Source: Pleurocapsa sp. MO_226.B13
GTDB lineage: Bacteria; Cyanobacteriota; Cyanobacteriia; Cyanobacteriales; Xenococcaceae
Length of the DNA stretch: 10,676 nt
Direction of reading: 5' to 3'
NCBI GenBank assembly: GCA_030064795.1
Contig: JASJEI010000077.1
Location: 1 to 10,676, forward strand
Each line of letters opens with the position of its first letter. The first letter of the stretch is position 1. A program made the position numbers and the translations under genes. This document shows positions 1 to 7,388 of this stretch, in pieces. The notes beneath the pieces were generated by a model, which worked only from the letters and a program-made list of their open reading frames with translations, made no database searches and was not told where the DNA came from.

Positions 1-413
1 TCGCTAACTACCGACAACAAAGACTCAGCCAAACCATTTAACTCGGTTGAAGTACCATTATCGATCGTATTTTTGGGTTCTTTTATTTCCTTATCTTGTT
101 GCCCTTCATTTCCTTTATTGTTTAGGTCAATCGAGCCACTTCCGTTACTTTGATGCCCGTTATTTCCTTCGGAAGTTATCTTATTTTGTGCCACGCGATC
201 GACAATTTGTCTTAAGGTTCGTAACTGTGCCAACTCTTCGGGATTTACGGGGGGTAGATCGGGATGCAGCGACTGCATCGCCCCCAAGATCTCTACTCTT
301 TTGATCGAGTCAATCCCCAGATCGGCTTCCATATCCATATCCAATTCCAACATTGCCACTGGATACCCCGTTTTCTCGCTAACTACCGACAACAAAGACT
401 CAGCCAAACCATT
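1..413. repeat. In-frame direct repeat of the ACP module (375-bp period)
   Basis: Positions 1-38 and 376-413 are identical over 38 bases, offset by exactly 375 bp (125 codons). Both encode the start of an acyl-carrier domain, NGLAESLLSVVSE. This shows tandem carrier domains in the synthase and recent duplication or homogenisation. More copies may lie beyond the left edge. Confidence 0.9.
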
Positions 414-3400
414 CAATTCTATATTTGCTGGTGGATTAGAATCTCCTTCCCTCTGCTCCCTCTGCTCCCTTTGCTCCTCTGCTTCCCTAGTCTCTCTATC
501 TTCCTCAACTGCGACAATTTCCCCTTCTTCCGCAGCCAGATCGAAGGATGTATTTGCAGCCTCAAGCATATATTTACTCGATGAGTTGGGGAGTTCGCGA
601 TCGGAGTTATTACTAGTCGCGATCGACTCTAGATCGGATTCGGCAGGATTTGAGGTCGATCTTGATGGCGATTGTTGGAGTAATTCTAAAAACTGTTGAG
701 TATAAGCAGCCTGATTGTCTAAATATTGTTGGTGTACTTGATTTACTTGTGTTTGATGTTCCTGAAACCGCATCAAAAGCTCGGCAAAATTAGATTGTAA
801 GTGCGAATTATTAGGTTGAGATGATTTATTCATGGCTGTTTTGTTTTGAGGAGGATCTGAGGGGTTAATTTTTCGATTTGGACGTTCTCTTTTATCTCTT
901 TGGTTTGAAGCTTTTTCTTTTGAAGAAAAACTGGGTTCTGTGGAGGTAAAAAATTCTTCATCCTGTCTCTGTTTATTGGATTCGGCAATATCGGATCGGG
1001 GGTTTTTGATGCGATCTCCTAGAGCATTAGTAAAAGCATCTTTAGTGCGATCGCTGACATAATTAGCTCCATTTAATTGAATATTAAAACCTTTGTGACT
1101 TGGCTGGGCTTTAGTTGGGGATAAATTCTTGTGGGTACTATTTAAAGGTAAACCTAACACTCTTAATTGAACGATCGCTTGTTGGAAAAGGCGATCGCTT
1201 GTAGGCTGTTTTTTATTTTTACGATGCAGACAAATAGCCGTGTGGGGTCGATCACCCAAAGTATCTGCTACTAAGTTGGTCAAAATATTTCTTACCCCAA
1301 ATTCCACAAAAACCCTACCTCCAGCTTGATAGATATTTTCGATTTCGGTTTTAAAGTCTACTGGTTCGAGCATTTGCTGGGCTAAAATACGCTCTATCTC
1401 TTGAGAATCTTGGGGATAAAGATTAGCGGTAGTGTTGGAATAAACGGGAATCTGGGGAGTATGGAATTTAACTGAATTTAATGCGGTGGCAAAAGGTTGC
1501 TGGGCGTGACTGACTAAAGGAGTGTGGAAAGCAGCAGACACGGGTAACAAAACCGTATCGAAACCCCAACTATCTAATTTATCTTTAGTCAGGAGAATAC
1601 TGGAACTTTGACCCGCTAACACTACCTGACGGGGGGAATTTCTGTTGGCAATGGTAATGTTTTCTAAATTGCTAATTAATTGCTCCAGGCGATCGCTATC
1701 TCCTTTAACCGCCAGCATTTTACCCCCATCCCCTGTGGAGTTGGTAGCCATTGCCTGTCCTCTAGATTTAACCAGAAAACAATAATCGCGATCGCTCAAG
1801 ACTTTTGCAGCCCAAAGTGCCGTCAATTCCCCAAAACTGTGACCTGCAACTAGATCTGGCTGGAAGCCAATATTTTGGAAGAGATTATATAAACCCATAC
1901 CAAATGCACCAATGGCAGGTTGAGCGTTTTCTGTTCGATTGAGTTTATCGGTTTGTGTCTCTTTTTCTGTCTGAGAAAAAACTGGCGGAGGAAAGACTAA
2001 CTGAGAAATCGGGGTTAATTTATCTTCAGTTAAAATGCGATCCATCTGCTCGAATGCTTGATGAATTTCTGGATAGCGAATGGCTAATTCTCGACCCATT
2101 TCTACATATTGCGAACCCTGTCCCGAAAACAAAGCTACCACTTTATCTGTAGCTTTAACTCCCCCACGACGATAGTAAATCCCCTGAGGATGATCCCACG
2201 ACTGATGACTGCCATATTGCTCTAGAGTCGCGATCGTAGTTTTTAGTTTGGTAATGGTTTCCCCTAAAGATTCTGTAACCCAACCAACTCTACTGTTGGT
2301 TACGGGAATGGTTAGATTATGGCTATCTTCAATTAACTTATCGTGTATTTCTGCTGCGCTATCTGTCGCCAACTCCTTAAGTAACCCTTGGCATTTAGCT
2401 AATAAGCTTTCGGGCGTATTTGCCGAAACTAGAATACTCGCTGTTTGCGGGGATATATTATCGTTGGTAAATTTATTTTCTCCCCGATACTCTTCCAAGA
2501 CAACATGAAAATTAGTCCCGCCAAAGCCAAAAGAACTTACTCCCGCCCTTCTAGGAGTACCATCCGCCGTCAGCCAAGGACGAGTTTTAGTATTGAGATA
2601 AAAGGGGGAATCTTCAATTTCTAACTTAGGATTTGGTTTCGTAACGTTAATCGTCGGTGGTAAAACTCGGTGATGCAATCCCAGAGCAACTTTAATCAGA
2701 CTAACTGCCCCTGCTGCCCCTTTAGTATGTCCGATTTGCGACTTGACACTACCCAAAGCGATCGCCGATTTCTGGGGATTATTTTCGCCAAAGACCTCTT
2801 TTAAACCCATAAATTCCGCAGGATCGCCCGCCATAGTTCCCGTACCATGAGCCTCCACTAAGCTAACGGTTTGGGCTGGAAAACCCGCATCCTGATAGGC
2901 GCGACGCAATGCCACAGCCTGTCCTGAAGAACGGGGGGCATAAATACTTTTATATTTACCATCGCTAGAAGTACCCATGCCTTTAATTACTGCATAAATG
3001 CGATCGCCATCTCGTTCGGCATCGGCTAATCGTTTTAACACCATCATGCCCAAGGCTTCCCCAATCAGCATCCCGTCAGAATCAGCCGAGAACGGTTTAA
3101 TTTGTCCCTGGCGAGAAAAAGCAGGAGTCTTGCTAAAAGACATATACATAAAAATCGTATTGTCCGTATCCACTCCCCCCGTAATCATCATGTCGCTGCG
3201 ATGTTCTTCCAGTTCGCTAATTGCCATCCTCAAAGCACTCAAAGAACTAGCACAAGCAGCATCCACCACGCAATTCATCCCTCCCAAATCCAAGCGATTA
3301 GCTACTCTGCCCGAAACCACGTTACTCAATAACCCAGGAAAAGAATTTTCCGTCCAAGGAACGTATGCCAGCTTCATTTGCTCGATAATCCGAGCAATAT

Positions 3401-3866
3401 CCCCTTCAGGTATGCCATTACTCCTCAATACTCTCTCCCAAATCGGATATTGCAACCGATTGGCTAAAGGAGCAAACAGAGGTTTCCCTACTGCAACTCC
3501 CAAAACTACCCCAGTGCGTTGTCGAACCGATTCCGTCGCATCTTGATATCCCGCATCTGCTAGAGCTTCTTTGGCTACGACTAAAGACAATAACTGAGAT
3601 ATATCCGTTACTTCCAAAATATTCGGCGGCAAACCAAACTCTAAGGGATTAAAATTAATATCGGGAATAAAACCACCCCTTTTGCAATAAGTCTTGTCGG
3701 GAGTATGGGGATCGGGATCGTAATAATCATCAACATTCCAGCGCGATGGCGGAACATCAGTTATACAATCGACTTCGTTGACAATATTCGACCAATACTG
3801 ACGAAGATTCTTAGCTTGGGGAAAAATCCCTGACATTCCAACTATGGCGATCGAAGTTTTTGGCAT
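1..3866 (-). CDS. Type I polyketide/PUFA-type synthase, PfaA/HglE class (KS-AT-ACP-ACP..., partial at left edge)
   Basis: Multidomain synthase that would condense malonyl units into a fatty or polyketide chain in the cytoplasm. 1288 codons are visible and the 3' end lies off the left edge. The start ATG (3866-3864) is followed by the KS N-terminus MPKTSIAIVGMSGIFP. The KS covers residues 1 to about 452, with Cys205 in AACASSL, His340 in EAHGTGT and His380 in GHTKGAAG. The AT covers about 580-880, with Ser677 in GHSFG and an AFHTP segment typical of malonyl specificity. A glutamine-rich segment (FQEHQTQ, HQQYLDNQ) like that preceding the carrier domains of this class comes next. ACP1 has Ser1187 in DLGIDSIKRVEI, and a second ACP begins at the edge. 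This KS, AT and ACP signature with tandem carriers is what PfaA and HglE proteins show; which product is made cannot be told here. No convincing ribosome binding site precedes the ATG. KR, DH and further ACPs are expected to the left. Confidence 0.93.
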   Translation of the reverse strand, partial: MPKTSIAIVGMSGIFPQAKNLRQYWSNIVNEVDCITDVPPSRWNVDDYYDPDPHTPDKTYCKRGGFIPDINFNPLEFGLPPNILEVTDISQLLSLVVAKEALADAGYQDATESVRQRTGVVLGVAVGKPLFAPLANRLQYPIWERVLRSNGIPEGDIARIIEQMKLAYVPWTENSFPGLLSNVVSGRVANRLDLGGMNCVVDAACASSLSALRMAISELEEHRSDMMITGGVDTDNTIFMYMSFSKTPAFSRQGQIKPFSADSDGMLIGEALGMMVLKRLADAERDGDRIYAVIKGMGTSSDGKYKSIYAPRSSGQAVALRRAYQDAGFPAQTVSLVEAHGTGTMAGDPAEFMGLKEVFGENNPQKSAIALGSVKSQIGHTKGAAGAVSLIKVALGLHHRVLPPTINVTKPNPKLEIEDSPFYLNTKTRPWLTADGTPRRAGVSSFGFGGTNFHVVLEEYRGENKFTNDNISPQTASILVSANTPESLLAKCQGLLKELATDSAAEIHDKLIEDSHNLTIPVTNSRVGWVTESLGETITKLKTTIATLEQYGSHQSWDHPQGIYYRRGGVKATDKVVALFSGQGSQYVEMGRELAIRYPEIHQAFEQMDRILTEDKLTPISQLVFPPPVFSQTEKETQTDKLNRTENAQPAIGAFGMGLYNLFQNIGFQPDLVAGHSFGELTALWAAKVLSDRDYCFLVKSRGQAMATNSTGDGGKMLAVKGDSDRLEQLISNLENITIANRNSPRQVVLAGQSSSILLTKDKLDSWGFDTVLLPVSAAFHTPLVSHAQQPFATALNSVKFHTPQIPVYSNTTANLYPQDSQEIERILAQQMLEPVDFKTEIENIYQAGGRVFVEFGVRNILTNLVADTLGDRPHTAICLHRKNKKQPTSDRLFQQAIVQLRVLGLPLNSTHKNLSPTKAQPSHKGFNIQLNGANYVSDRTKDAFTNALGDRIKNPRSDIAESNKQRQDEEFFTSTEPSFSSKEKASNQRDKRERPNRKINPSDPPQNKTAMNKSSQPNNSHLQSNFAELLMRFQEHQTQVNQVHQQYLDNQAAYTQQFLELLQQSPSRSTSNPAESDLESIATSNNSDRELPNSSSKYMLEAANTSFDLAAEEGEIVAVEEDRETREAEEQREQREQREGDSNPPANIELNGLAESLLSVVSEKTGYPVAMLELDMDMEADLGIDSIKRVEILGAMQSLHPDLPPVNPEELAQLRTLRQIVDRVAQNKITSEGNNGHQSNGSGSIDLNNKGNEGQQDKEIKEPKNTIDNGTSTELNGLAESLLSVVS
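449..483. repeat. 9-bp tandem repeat CCCTCTGCT (about 3.9 units) in the AT-ACP linker
   Basis: Three 9-bp units plus a partial fourth, the third with C to T. On the coding (minus) strand it gives an in-frame EQR-type charged repeat in the low-complexity linker before ACP1. The length is a multiple of 3, so copy-number change would not break the frame. Confidence 0.8.
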
Positions 3867-3967
3867 TTCAGCTAGGAAGTATTGAAATAATTACGGTAAC
3901 TCTATTTAGCAAAATCAATTGAAGTACTTAATACACTTATCAGTCTGAATTAATACTTTTTCGCAGT
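3867..3967. other. Upstream region of the synthase gene, no recognisable element
   Basis: AT-rich stretch between the synthase start and the insertion-sequence debris. It presumably carries the leftward synthase promoter. The minus strand has TTGATT followed 17 nt later by a weak -10-like segment, too poor to call. I see no hairpin, repeat or ORF here. Confidence 0.4.
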
Positions 3968-4113
3968 TTGATTGTTTTGGGACATAGTTTATGAGTCTAT
4001 TGAAATTAGTTTGGAGAAACTACAATCAATCTTCTCATTAGACTTGTCCCTTCTTCGGTAACTTGTTCGCGACCGTCAATCGCGAATTCTTTTTGATTTT
4101 GTCCAAAGTCCAA
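3968..4113 (-). mobile_element. Remnant of a second insertion-sequence copy (leader and first codons of a transposase)
   Basis: Read on the minus strand, this begins at 4113 with a 17-bp sequence (4097-4113) identical to 5056-5072. It continues through a leader about 80% similar (by eye) to 4802-4902 and reaches an ATG at 3985 followed by SQN, matching the PQN start of the neighbouring transposase. After about four codons it diverges and stops at codon 12. It is therefore the 5' end of a second, mostly deleted copy of the same element, abutting and truncating the transposase at 4076-4813. Confidence 0.7.
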
Positions 4114-4813
4114 TAGTTACCACTACCAAATTAGAATGTTGTTCTTGCTGACTCAGAAAAGTCTTAGCAGAGTAATCACTGTCCACTACAACTACTGACA
4201 GATGATTCGACCAAGGCAAATTTTTATCGGTCAAAATTTGCTTTAGTTGTTGTGAACCCACTTGCTTACCTGTTGACCCACTTTTGACCCTTGTGACCGT
4301 TAAGGGAATTGCCCAGGGAATCTGACCTGTTTCTTCTTTCTCAGGGAGAGCTGTCAATACAGAGTAAGAATGCCCGATATTAATCGGTTTATTGCCTTTG
4401 ATTGTGTTGGGTTGATAAACTATAGTTCTATCTTCTAAGGTTTTGGCATAGGGTCGCGGCAGAGGTGTTACATCTATCGCCCACAAGTAAAATTGTCTTT
4501 GTTTCGGAGTGGGAATTAGTTCGGCGATGGCTAAAGTGCGGGCTTCGATTTGAGATTTTTGGCTCTTGTCTGCTTCTGTGGACTCGGTTTGAGTTATTCG
4601 ACTCAATTCTTGAATTCCTTTATATAAAGCACTGTACTCTCTCCGAAATAGAGAAGAAAGACTCAGTTCAACTGGTGAGCGTGCTGTGGTATTGGCAGCG
4701 ATCGCATCGACCAAATCCATTAATGTATCTCGTCTGTAATTAAAACTTTGATACAATTTTTCTCGAAATTGCTTGAACTCTTGTCGTGATTGATTATAGT
4801 CGTTTTGGGGCAT
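4076..4813 (-). CDS. C-terminally truncated DDE transposase
   Basis: Transposase of a cyanobacterial insertion sequence, 245 codons, probably inactive. The N-terminal part (about 1-100) is a helical region with RRDTLMDLVDAIA. The first catalytic Asp is likely Asp114 in WAIDVTPLPR and the second Asp211 or Asp213 in VVVDSDYS. The family's third acidic residue (Glu) should lie further downstream and is missing. The native sequence appears to end near residue 233. The last 12 residues are read from the end of a second element copy: bases 4097-4113 are identical to 5056-5072, upstream of this gene. Start: ATG at 4813, in a context shared with the second copy (ATG at 3985). I recognise the fold from the two Asp motifs but cannot give a firm IS family. 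Confidence 0.8.
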   Translation of the reverse strand: MPQNDYNQSRQEFKQFREKLYQSFNYRRDTLMDLVDAIAANTTARSPVELSLSSLFRREYSALYKGIQELSRITQTESTEADKSQKSQIEARTLAIAELIPTPKQRQFYLWAIDVTPLPRPYAKTLEDRTIVYQPNTIKGNKPINIGHSYSVLTALPEKEETGQIPWAIPLTVTRVKSGSTGKQVGSQQLKQILTDKNLPWSNHLSVVVVDSDYSAKTFLSQQEQHSNLVVVTIGLWTKSKRIRD

Positions 4814-4892
4814 TATTTATGAGTCAGTTGAAATCAGTTTGGGGAAACTGCGATCAATCTTCTCATTATCTGTTGCCCCTTCTTTTGGGATT

Positions 4893-5049
4893 AAGTTCGC
4901 GAGTGAATCGATACTGTTGGCGAATGTGCTACAGGAAATCCTACACAAAGTATTACCAAAAGCCAAAGTTAGGATTTTTCGTTATTGTAGTACTAATAAT
5001 TTCAGTAAAGATTACTTTCGCCAACAGTATCGTGAATCTGGCGAACTTC
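4893..5049. repeat. Long imperfect foldback in the transposase leader (MITE-like)
   Basis: CGATACTGTTGGCGAA (4909-4924) is perfectly inverted at 5018-5033. The arms extend imperfectly outward to AAGTTCGC at 4893-4900 and GGCGAACTT at 5040-5048. Inside, AATCCTA (4936-4942) pairs with TAGGATT (4969-4975), so most of the 157 bp can fold back. The matching spot in the second element copy (4066-4086) has only TTCGCGA, a 7-base loop, then TCGCGAA. The foldback may be a small inserted element or the element's own structured leader. Confidence 0.7.
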
Positions 5050-5272
5050 TCATTTTTTTGTCCAAAGTCCAAAAAGAATGAAGCTTTCCCTTTACATATA
5101 TCAACCGATTCCCAAGGCACAAGGCATTGGTCAGAGGCGATCGCCCTGCGCTTGGAGTCAAACACAGCACTGTTTTTTTGCGATAATTACACAAAATTCA
5201 CTTTTCGTATAATATTTGCTGAAAGTATTTGAGCTTCTTAAAAATACACAGCACTGCATTGATTACGAGAAC

Positions 5273-5374
5273 ATGGCTCACGCCCTTTTGCGTGAGGCAC
5301 GTCGCCTTGGGGTTAGCCGTTAATCAATTATTAAGGTTTGGATTGCCGAGCGCTTGGAGCAGCAACACCTTTAA
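5273..5374 (+). pseudogene. Broken antitoxin-like gene (CopG/RHH-type C-terminal region) with an in-frame stop
   Basis: The plus strand reads MAHALLREARRLGVSR, then TAA (5321-5323), then in the same frame SIIKVWIAERLEQQHL and a second TAA (5372-5374). The pattern LxREAxRLGVxRQSxIKVWIAERLE is one I know from the C-terminal half of small CopG/ribbon-helix-helix-type antitoxins in cyanobacteria. The first TAA sits where such proteins usually have Gln, one C to T change from CAA. The frame is open upstream only to 5213 with no convincing start, so the N-terminal part also looks lost. No toxin gene is visible next to it. The span 5073-5272 shows only a repeated CACAGCACTG (5163-5172, 5247-5256). 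Confidence 0.6.
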
Positions 5375-5402
5375 CGAGCTTTTTCCCTTCAAGAGCTTGA
5401 TT

Positions 5403-5690
5403 ATTCGGCGTAATGCTAGAGAAGCTACCATAAGTGCCAAATGGTTCTAAAACCACTGCTATAATTAGCTTCTAAGAAGTGAAGCTCTCATGAAGCAATC
5501 GCCAAAGTTATCAGTTCAAAAGTACTGACTTTGATTGGTGTCAGAACTTTTGAGTAAAAATCGAGAGAATTTAATGCTTTTAGGGCATCAAAATGAGCAC
5601 AAAATGAATAAGTTCTCAGTCCAAAAGAAAAATTAGAACTTTTGTTTTTCAGTTGGCACTTATCGCAGCTTCCCTATCTTTACCCCTATT
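5403..5690. mobile_element. Non-autonomous element (MITE-like) with about 41-bp imperfect inverted ends
   Basis: The left end (5403-5443) and the reverse complement of the right end (5650-5690) share GAAGCT, ATAAGTGCCAA and the bases around them. The inner 29 bp match at 24 positions. The AT-rich interior has no ORF of useful size and no visible transposase fragment. Direct target repeats are not obvious. It sits just downstream of parB and just after the antitoxin remnant. It could also be an internally deleted insertion sequence. Confidence 0.6.
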
Positions 5691-5741
5691 CATAAAGTTG
5701 AATCAGTGAAAGAGCAGTTCGGCATGATTTTTCAAAATTCT

Positions 5742-6557
5742 TCAGCTTTCCTCATCATTAATTTTGAGCCCGTCGATTTCTGCCAAAGCAGCATCAATTA
5801 ATCGCATCATACTCGGCAGTTTTTTGGCTAACATTTGTCGTTTTGGGGTTTCTGGTTGTTCTTTTCGAGATTTTTGCCAGGATTGGAGGTTTTTATGGGC
5901 TTTCCTCAAGGCAGCTTGTTCTTGAAAAAGTGCGACAGATGTCGCACTTTTTTCGGCATCATGATTTTGCTCTTCCTGTAAGTAGCGTTCAACGGTACGC
6001 TTGCTTTTGTTCACCACAAAAGCTAAAGCTTGAATTAATGATTTCTCACCTTTTCCTGGTCTTCCTTTAAGGCGTTTGTAGCCCTGTTCCTGTAAGCGGG
6101 ATGCCAGCAGTTTGACTTCTTTTGGAGTGTAGTCCCGACGGTGTTCGTTTTCAGCCACTTCTACCTGTAAAGCCAAATCGGGATTGGCTTCGGCATCAAA
6201 GGCCATGATGCGAACGGGAACTGCCTCTGAGGGAAAATGATTTTGATAAGCTTGAGTATCGGTTTCTTTTAAGAGTTTAATGGCTGCCAATCGATGCCCC
6301 CCTGCCAATAAGCGATAGCGGGAGTCCACCACTAAGGGCTCTAGGAGTCCTAAAACAGTAAGGGATTCTGCCAGAGCTTCCACATGGTTTTCGTGCAGTG
6401 GTCTAGTGTCCTCTTTCCGGATTTTGATTTGATTCAGGGTTAGGGTTGTTCTTGGCTGACGATCTCTTGCAGTTTTTTTCTGTTGTTCGCGATCTTTATC
6501 TGCCATATTGTTGGTGATTTTCTGGACGGCATTCCAGTTGGGCGTGTTTTTAGCCAT
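5742..6557 (-). CDS. parB: ParB-family plasmid partition protein
   Basis: Centromere-binding partner of ParA, 271 aa. The N-terminal ParB domain starts at about residue 38 with LTLNQIKIRKEDTRPL. It has LLAGGHRLAA at 83-92 in place of the GERR-type motif of chromosomal ParB/Spo0J, and VEVAENEHRRDYTP at 132-145 (the conserved ENxxRxD-type box). A helix-turn-helix follows at about 170-193 (LAFVVNKSKRTVERYL). The C-terminus (210-271) is helical and charged and probably dimerises. Its start ATG overlaps the parA stop by 8 bp (ATGGCTAA), so the two are translationally coupled. The gene contains a 28-bp perfect palindrome at 5925-5952. Length and sequence fit a plasmid-type ParB rather than a chromosomal one. 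Confidence 0.9.
   Translation of the reverse strand: MAKNTPNWNAVQKITNNMADKDREQQKKTARDRQPRTTLTLNQIKIRKEDTRPLHENHVEALAESLTVLGLLEPLVVDSRYRLLAGGHRLAAIKLLKETDTQAYQNHFPSEAVPVRIMAFDAEANPDLALQVEVAENEHRRDYTPKEVKLLASRLQEQGYKRLKGRPGKGEKSLIQALAFVVNKSKRTVERYLQEEQNHDAEKSATSVALFQEQAALRKAHKNLQSWQKSRKEQPETPKRQMLAKKLPSMMRLIDAALAEIDGLKINDEES
5925..5952. promoter_or_regulatory. Perfect 28-bp palindrome inside parB (parS, operator or internal terminator candidate)
   Basis: AAAAAGTGCGACA, two bases, then the exact reverse complement TGTCGCACTTTTT (13-bp arms). It lies in the parB codons for KSATSVALF, about residues 203-211. The RNA of either strand would form a GC-cored hairpin followed by a U run, like an intrinsic terminator. 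The DNA form looks like a dimer-binding site. Which role applies cannot be told from sequence. Confidence 0.75.
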
Positions 6558-7275
6558 GACTTCCCCAGCTTGCTATTGCCTGTAAATCCTTGGCTCCTCG
6601 ACAGTTAGGGGCATATTCCATGATGGGTGTTTGATTGGCAGTGGCATTGGCCATTTCCGTATCCTGATGCACAAGAAGATGTTCTATGTCTGGATACAAA
6701 TCTCTTAAAACCATTTCTAAATTCTTGTCCAGCTTACGACGCTTATCAATCATAGATTGGACGATTGCCCAACGACCCGCACTTTTGCGTCCTTTCTTCA
6801 TGGAAGCAGTAAGTTCGCTGTGAACCCGCCCTGCTCCCATAATCGCCAGGGGATGTGCATTGGCGACGATTAACACCGAATGAGCAGCGAACAAAGCCAG
6901 TCGCTCCAAATGCTCATTTCCAGGGGGACAATCAAAAATTAGGACATCATAGGGTAAATCAGCTACGGCATCGGCCAAATCTTCAGCATGAGTAGATTGA
7001 ATCGCCTGACTGCCCAGTTCAGGGCCTCCTGGGAGAGCATCCAGATGGTCGTTGATAGTTAGAGGGCTGAGATTTTTTCCCATTAGTAATTCTGCCGTTC
7101 CAGGTTGCGTCGGGTCTCCTCCCAGAGCAAAAGCCGCATTGGATTGGGGATCTAGGTCAACCACCAAAACTCGCTTTTTCTGAGCTGCAAACACGGAAGC
7201 GAGACCGCAGGAAATCGTTGTCTTTCCTACTCCGCCTTTACGACCAGCAACAGCAATTCGATGAGGAGCGGTCAT
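6550..7275 (-). CDS. parA: ParA-family partition ATPase
   Basis: Walker-type ATPase that moves or positions plasmid copies together with ParB. 241 aa. The deviant Walker A motif RKGGVGKTT is at 12-20, with both Lys13 and Lys18. VLVVDLDPQSN (37-46) carries the A' aspartates, and VLIFDCPPGN (111-120) is the Walker B region. No DNA-binding domain precedes the ATPase, so this is the short (type Ib-like) form, which often leaves operon repression to ParB or another regulator. The start ATG at 7275 leads straight into the ATPase core. Only a weak AGG lies upstream. parB follows with an 8-bp overlap. Confidence 0.95.
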   Translation of the reverse strand: MTAPHRIAVAGRKGGVGKTTISCGLASVFAAQKKRVLVVDLDPQSNAAFALGGDPTQPGTAELLMGKNLSPLTINDHLDALPGGPELGSQAIQSTHAEDLADAVADLPYDVLIFDCPPGNEHLERLALFAAHSVLIVANAHPLAIMGAGRVHSELTASMKKGRKSAGRWAIVQSMIDKRRKLDKNLEMVLRDLYPDIEHLLVHQDTEMANATANQTPIMEYAPNCRGAKDLQAIASWGSHG

Positions 7276-7388
7276 AAGTTTATCTACCTGTTGATAGTTT
7301 TTTCATGGGTATTATGGCAAGTATCTGAATCATTTGCCCACTTTCCTCAAAGGATTATTTTTCTTAAATATCGTCATCCTTGGTTCAA

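Larger units (their letters stand above)
3974..5072. mobile_element. Nested insertion-sequence block: two head-to-tail copies of one IS, both incomplete
   Basis: Direct repeats bracket the transposase. GTTTTGGG-CAT plus leader at 3974-4072 pairs with 4802-4902, and the 17-bp TTTTGTCCAAAGTCCAA at 4097-4113 pairs exactly with 5056-5072. On the minus strand the order is: element end (5072), leader, ATG (4813), truncated transposase, element end again (4113), shorter leader, ATG (3985), then unrelated DNA. The simplest reading is one copy inserted into, or recombined with, the other, followed by loss of the inner copy's body. Confidence 0.65.

Noticed and set aside
47..699. Three plus-strand open frames (47-304, 264-584, 301-699)
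   Set aside because: They lie opposite the synthase ACP and linker coding sequence. The minus frame carries clear carrier-domain motifs, so these are antisense shadows.
2998..3546. 182-codon plus-strand open frame
   Set aside because: Antisense to the ketosynthase domain including the active-site Cys205; low-complexity serine-rich product, no family.
4786..5232. 148-codon plus-strand open frame and overlapping short frames in the transposase leader
   Set aside because: It runs through the foldback and repeat DNA, is not conserved between the two element copies, and has no recognisable domain.
5278..5298. CTCACGC...GCGTGAG hairpin as a terminator or CRISPR-like repeat
   Set aside because: A single 7-bp stem with no U tract or further copies, lying within the antitoxin remnant.
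5229..5450. 73-codon plus-strand open frame
   Set aside because: It reads the antitoxin remnant in the wrong frame; the meaningful peptide is in the frame of 5273-5374.
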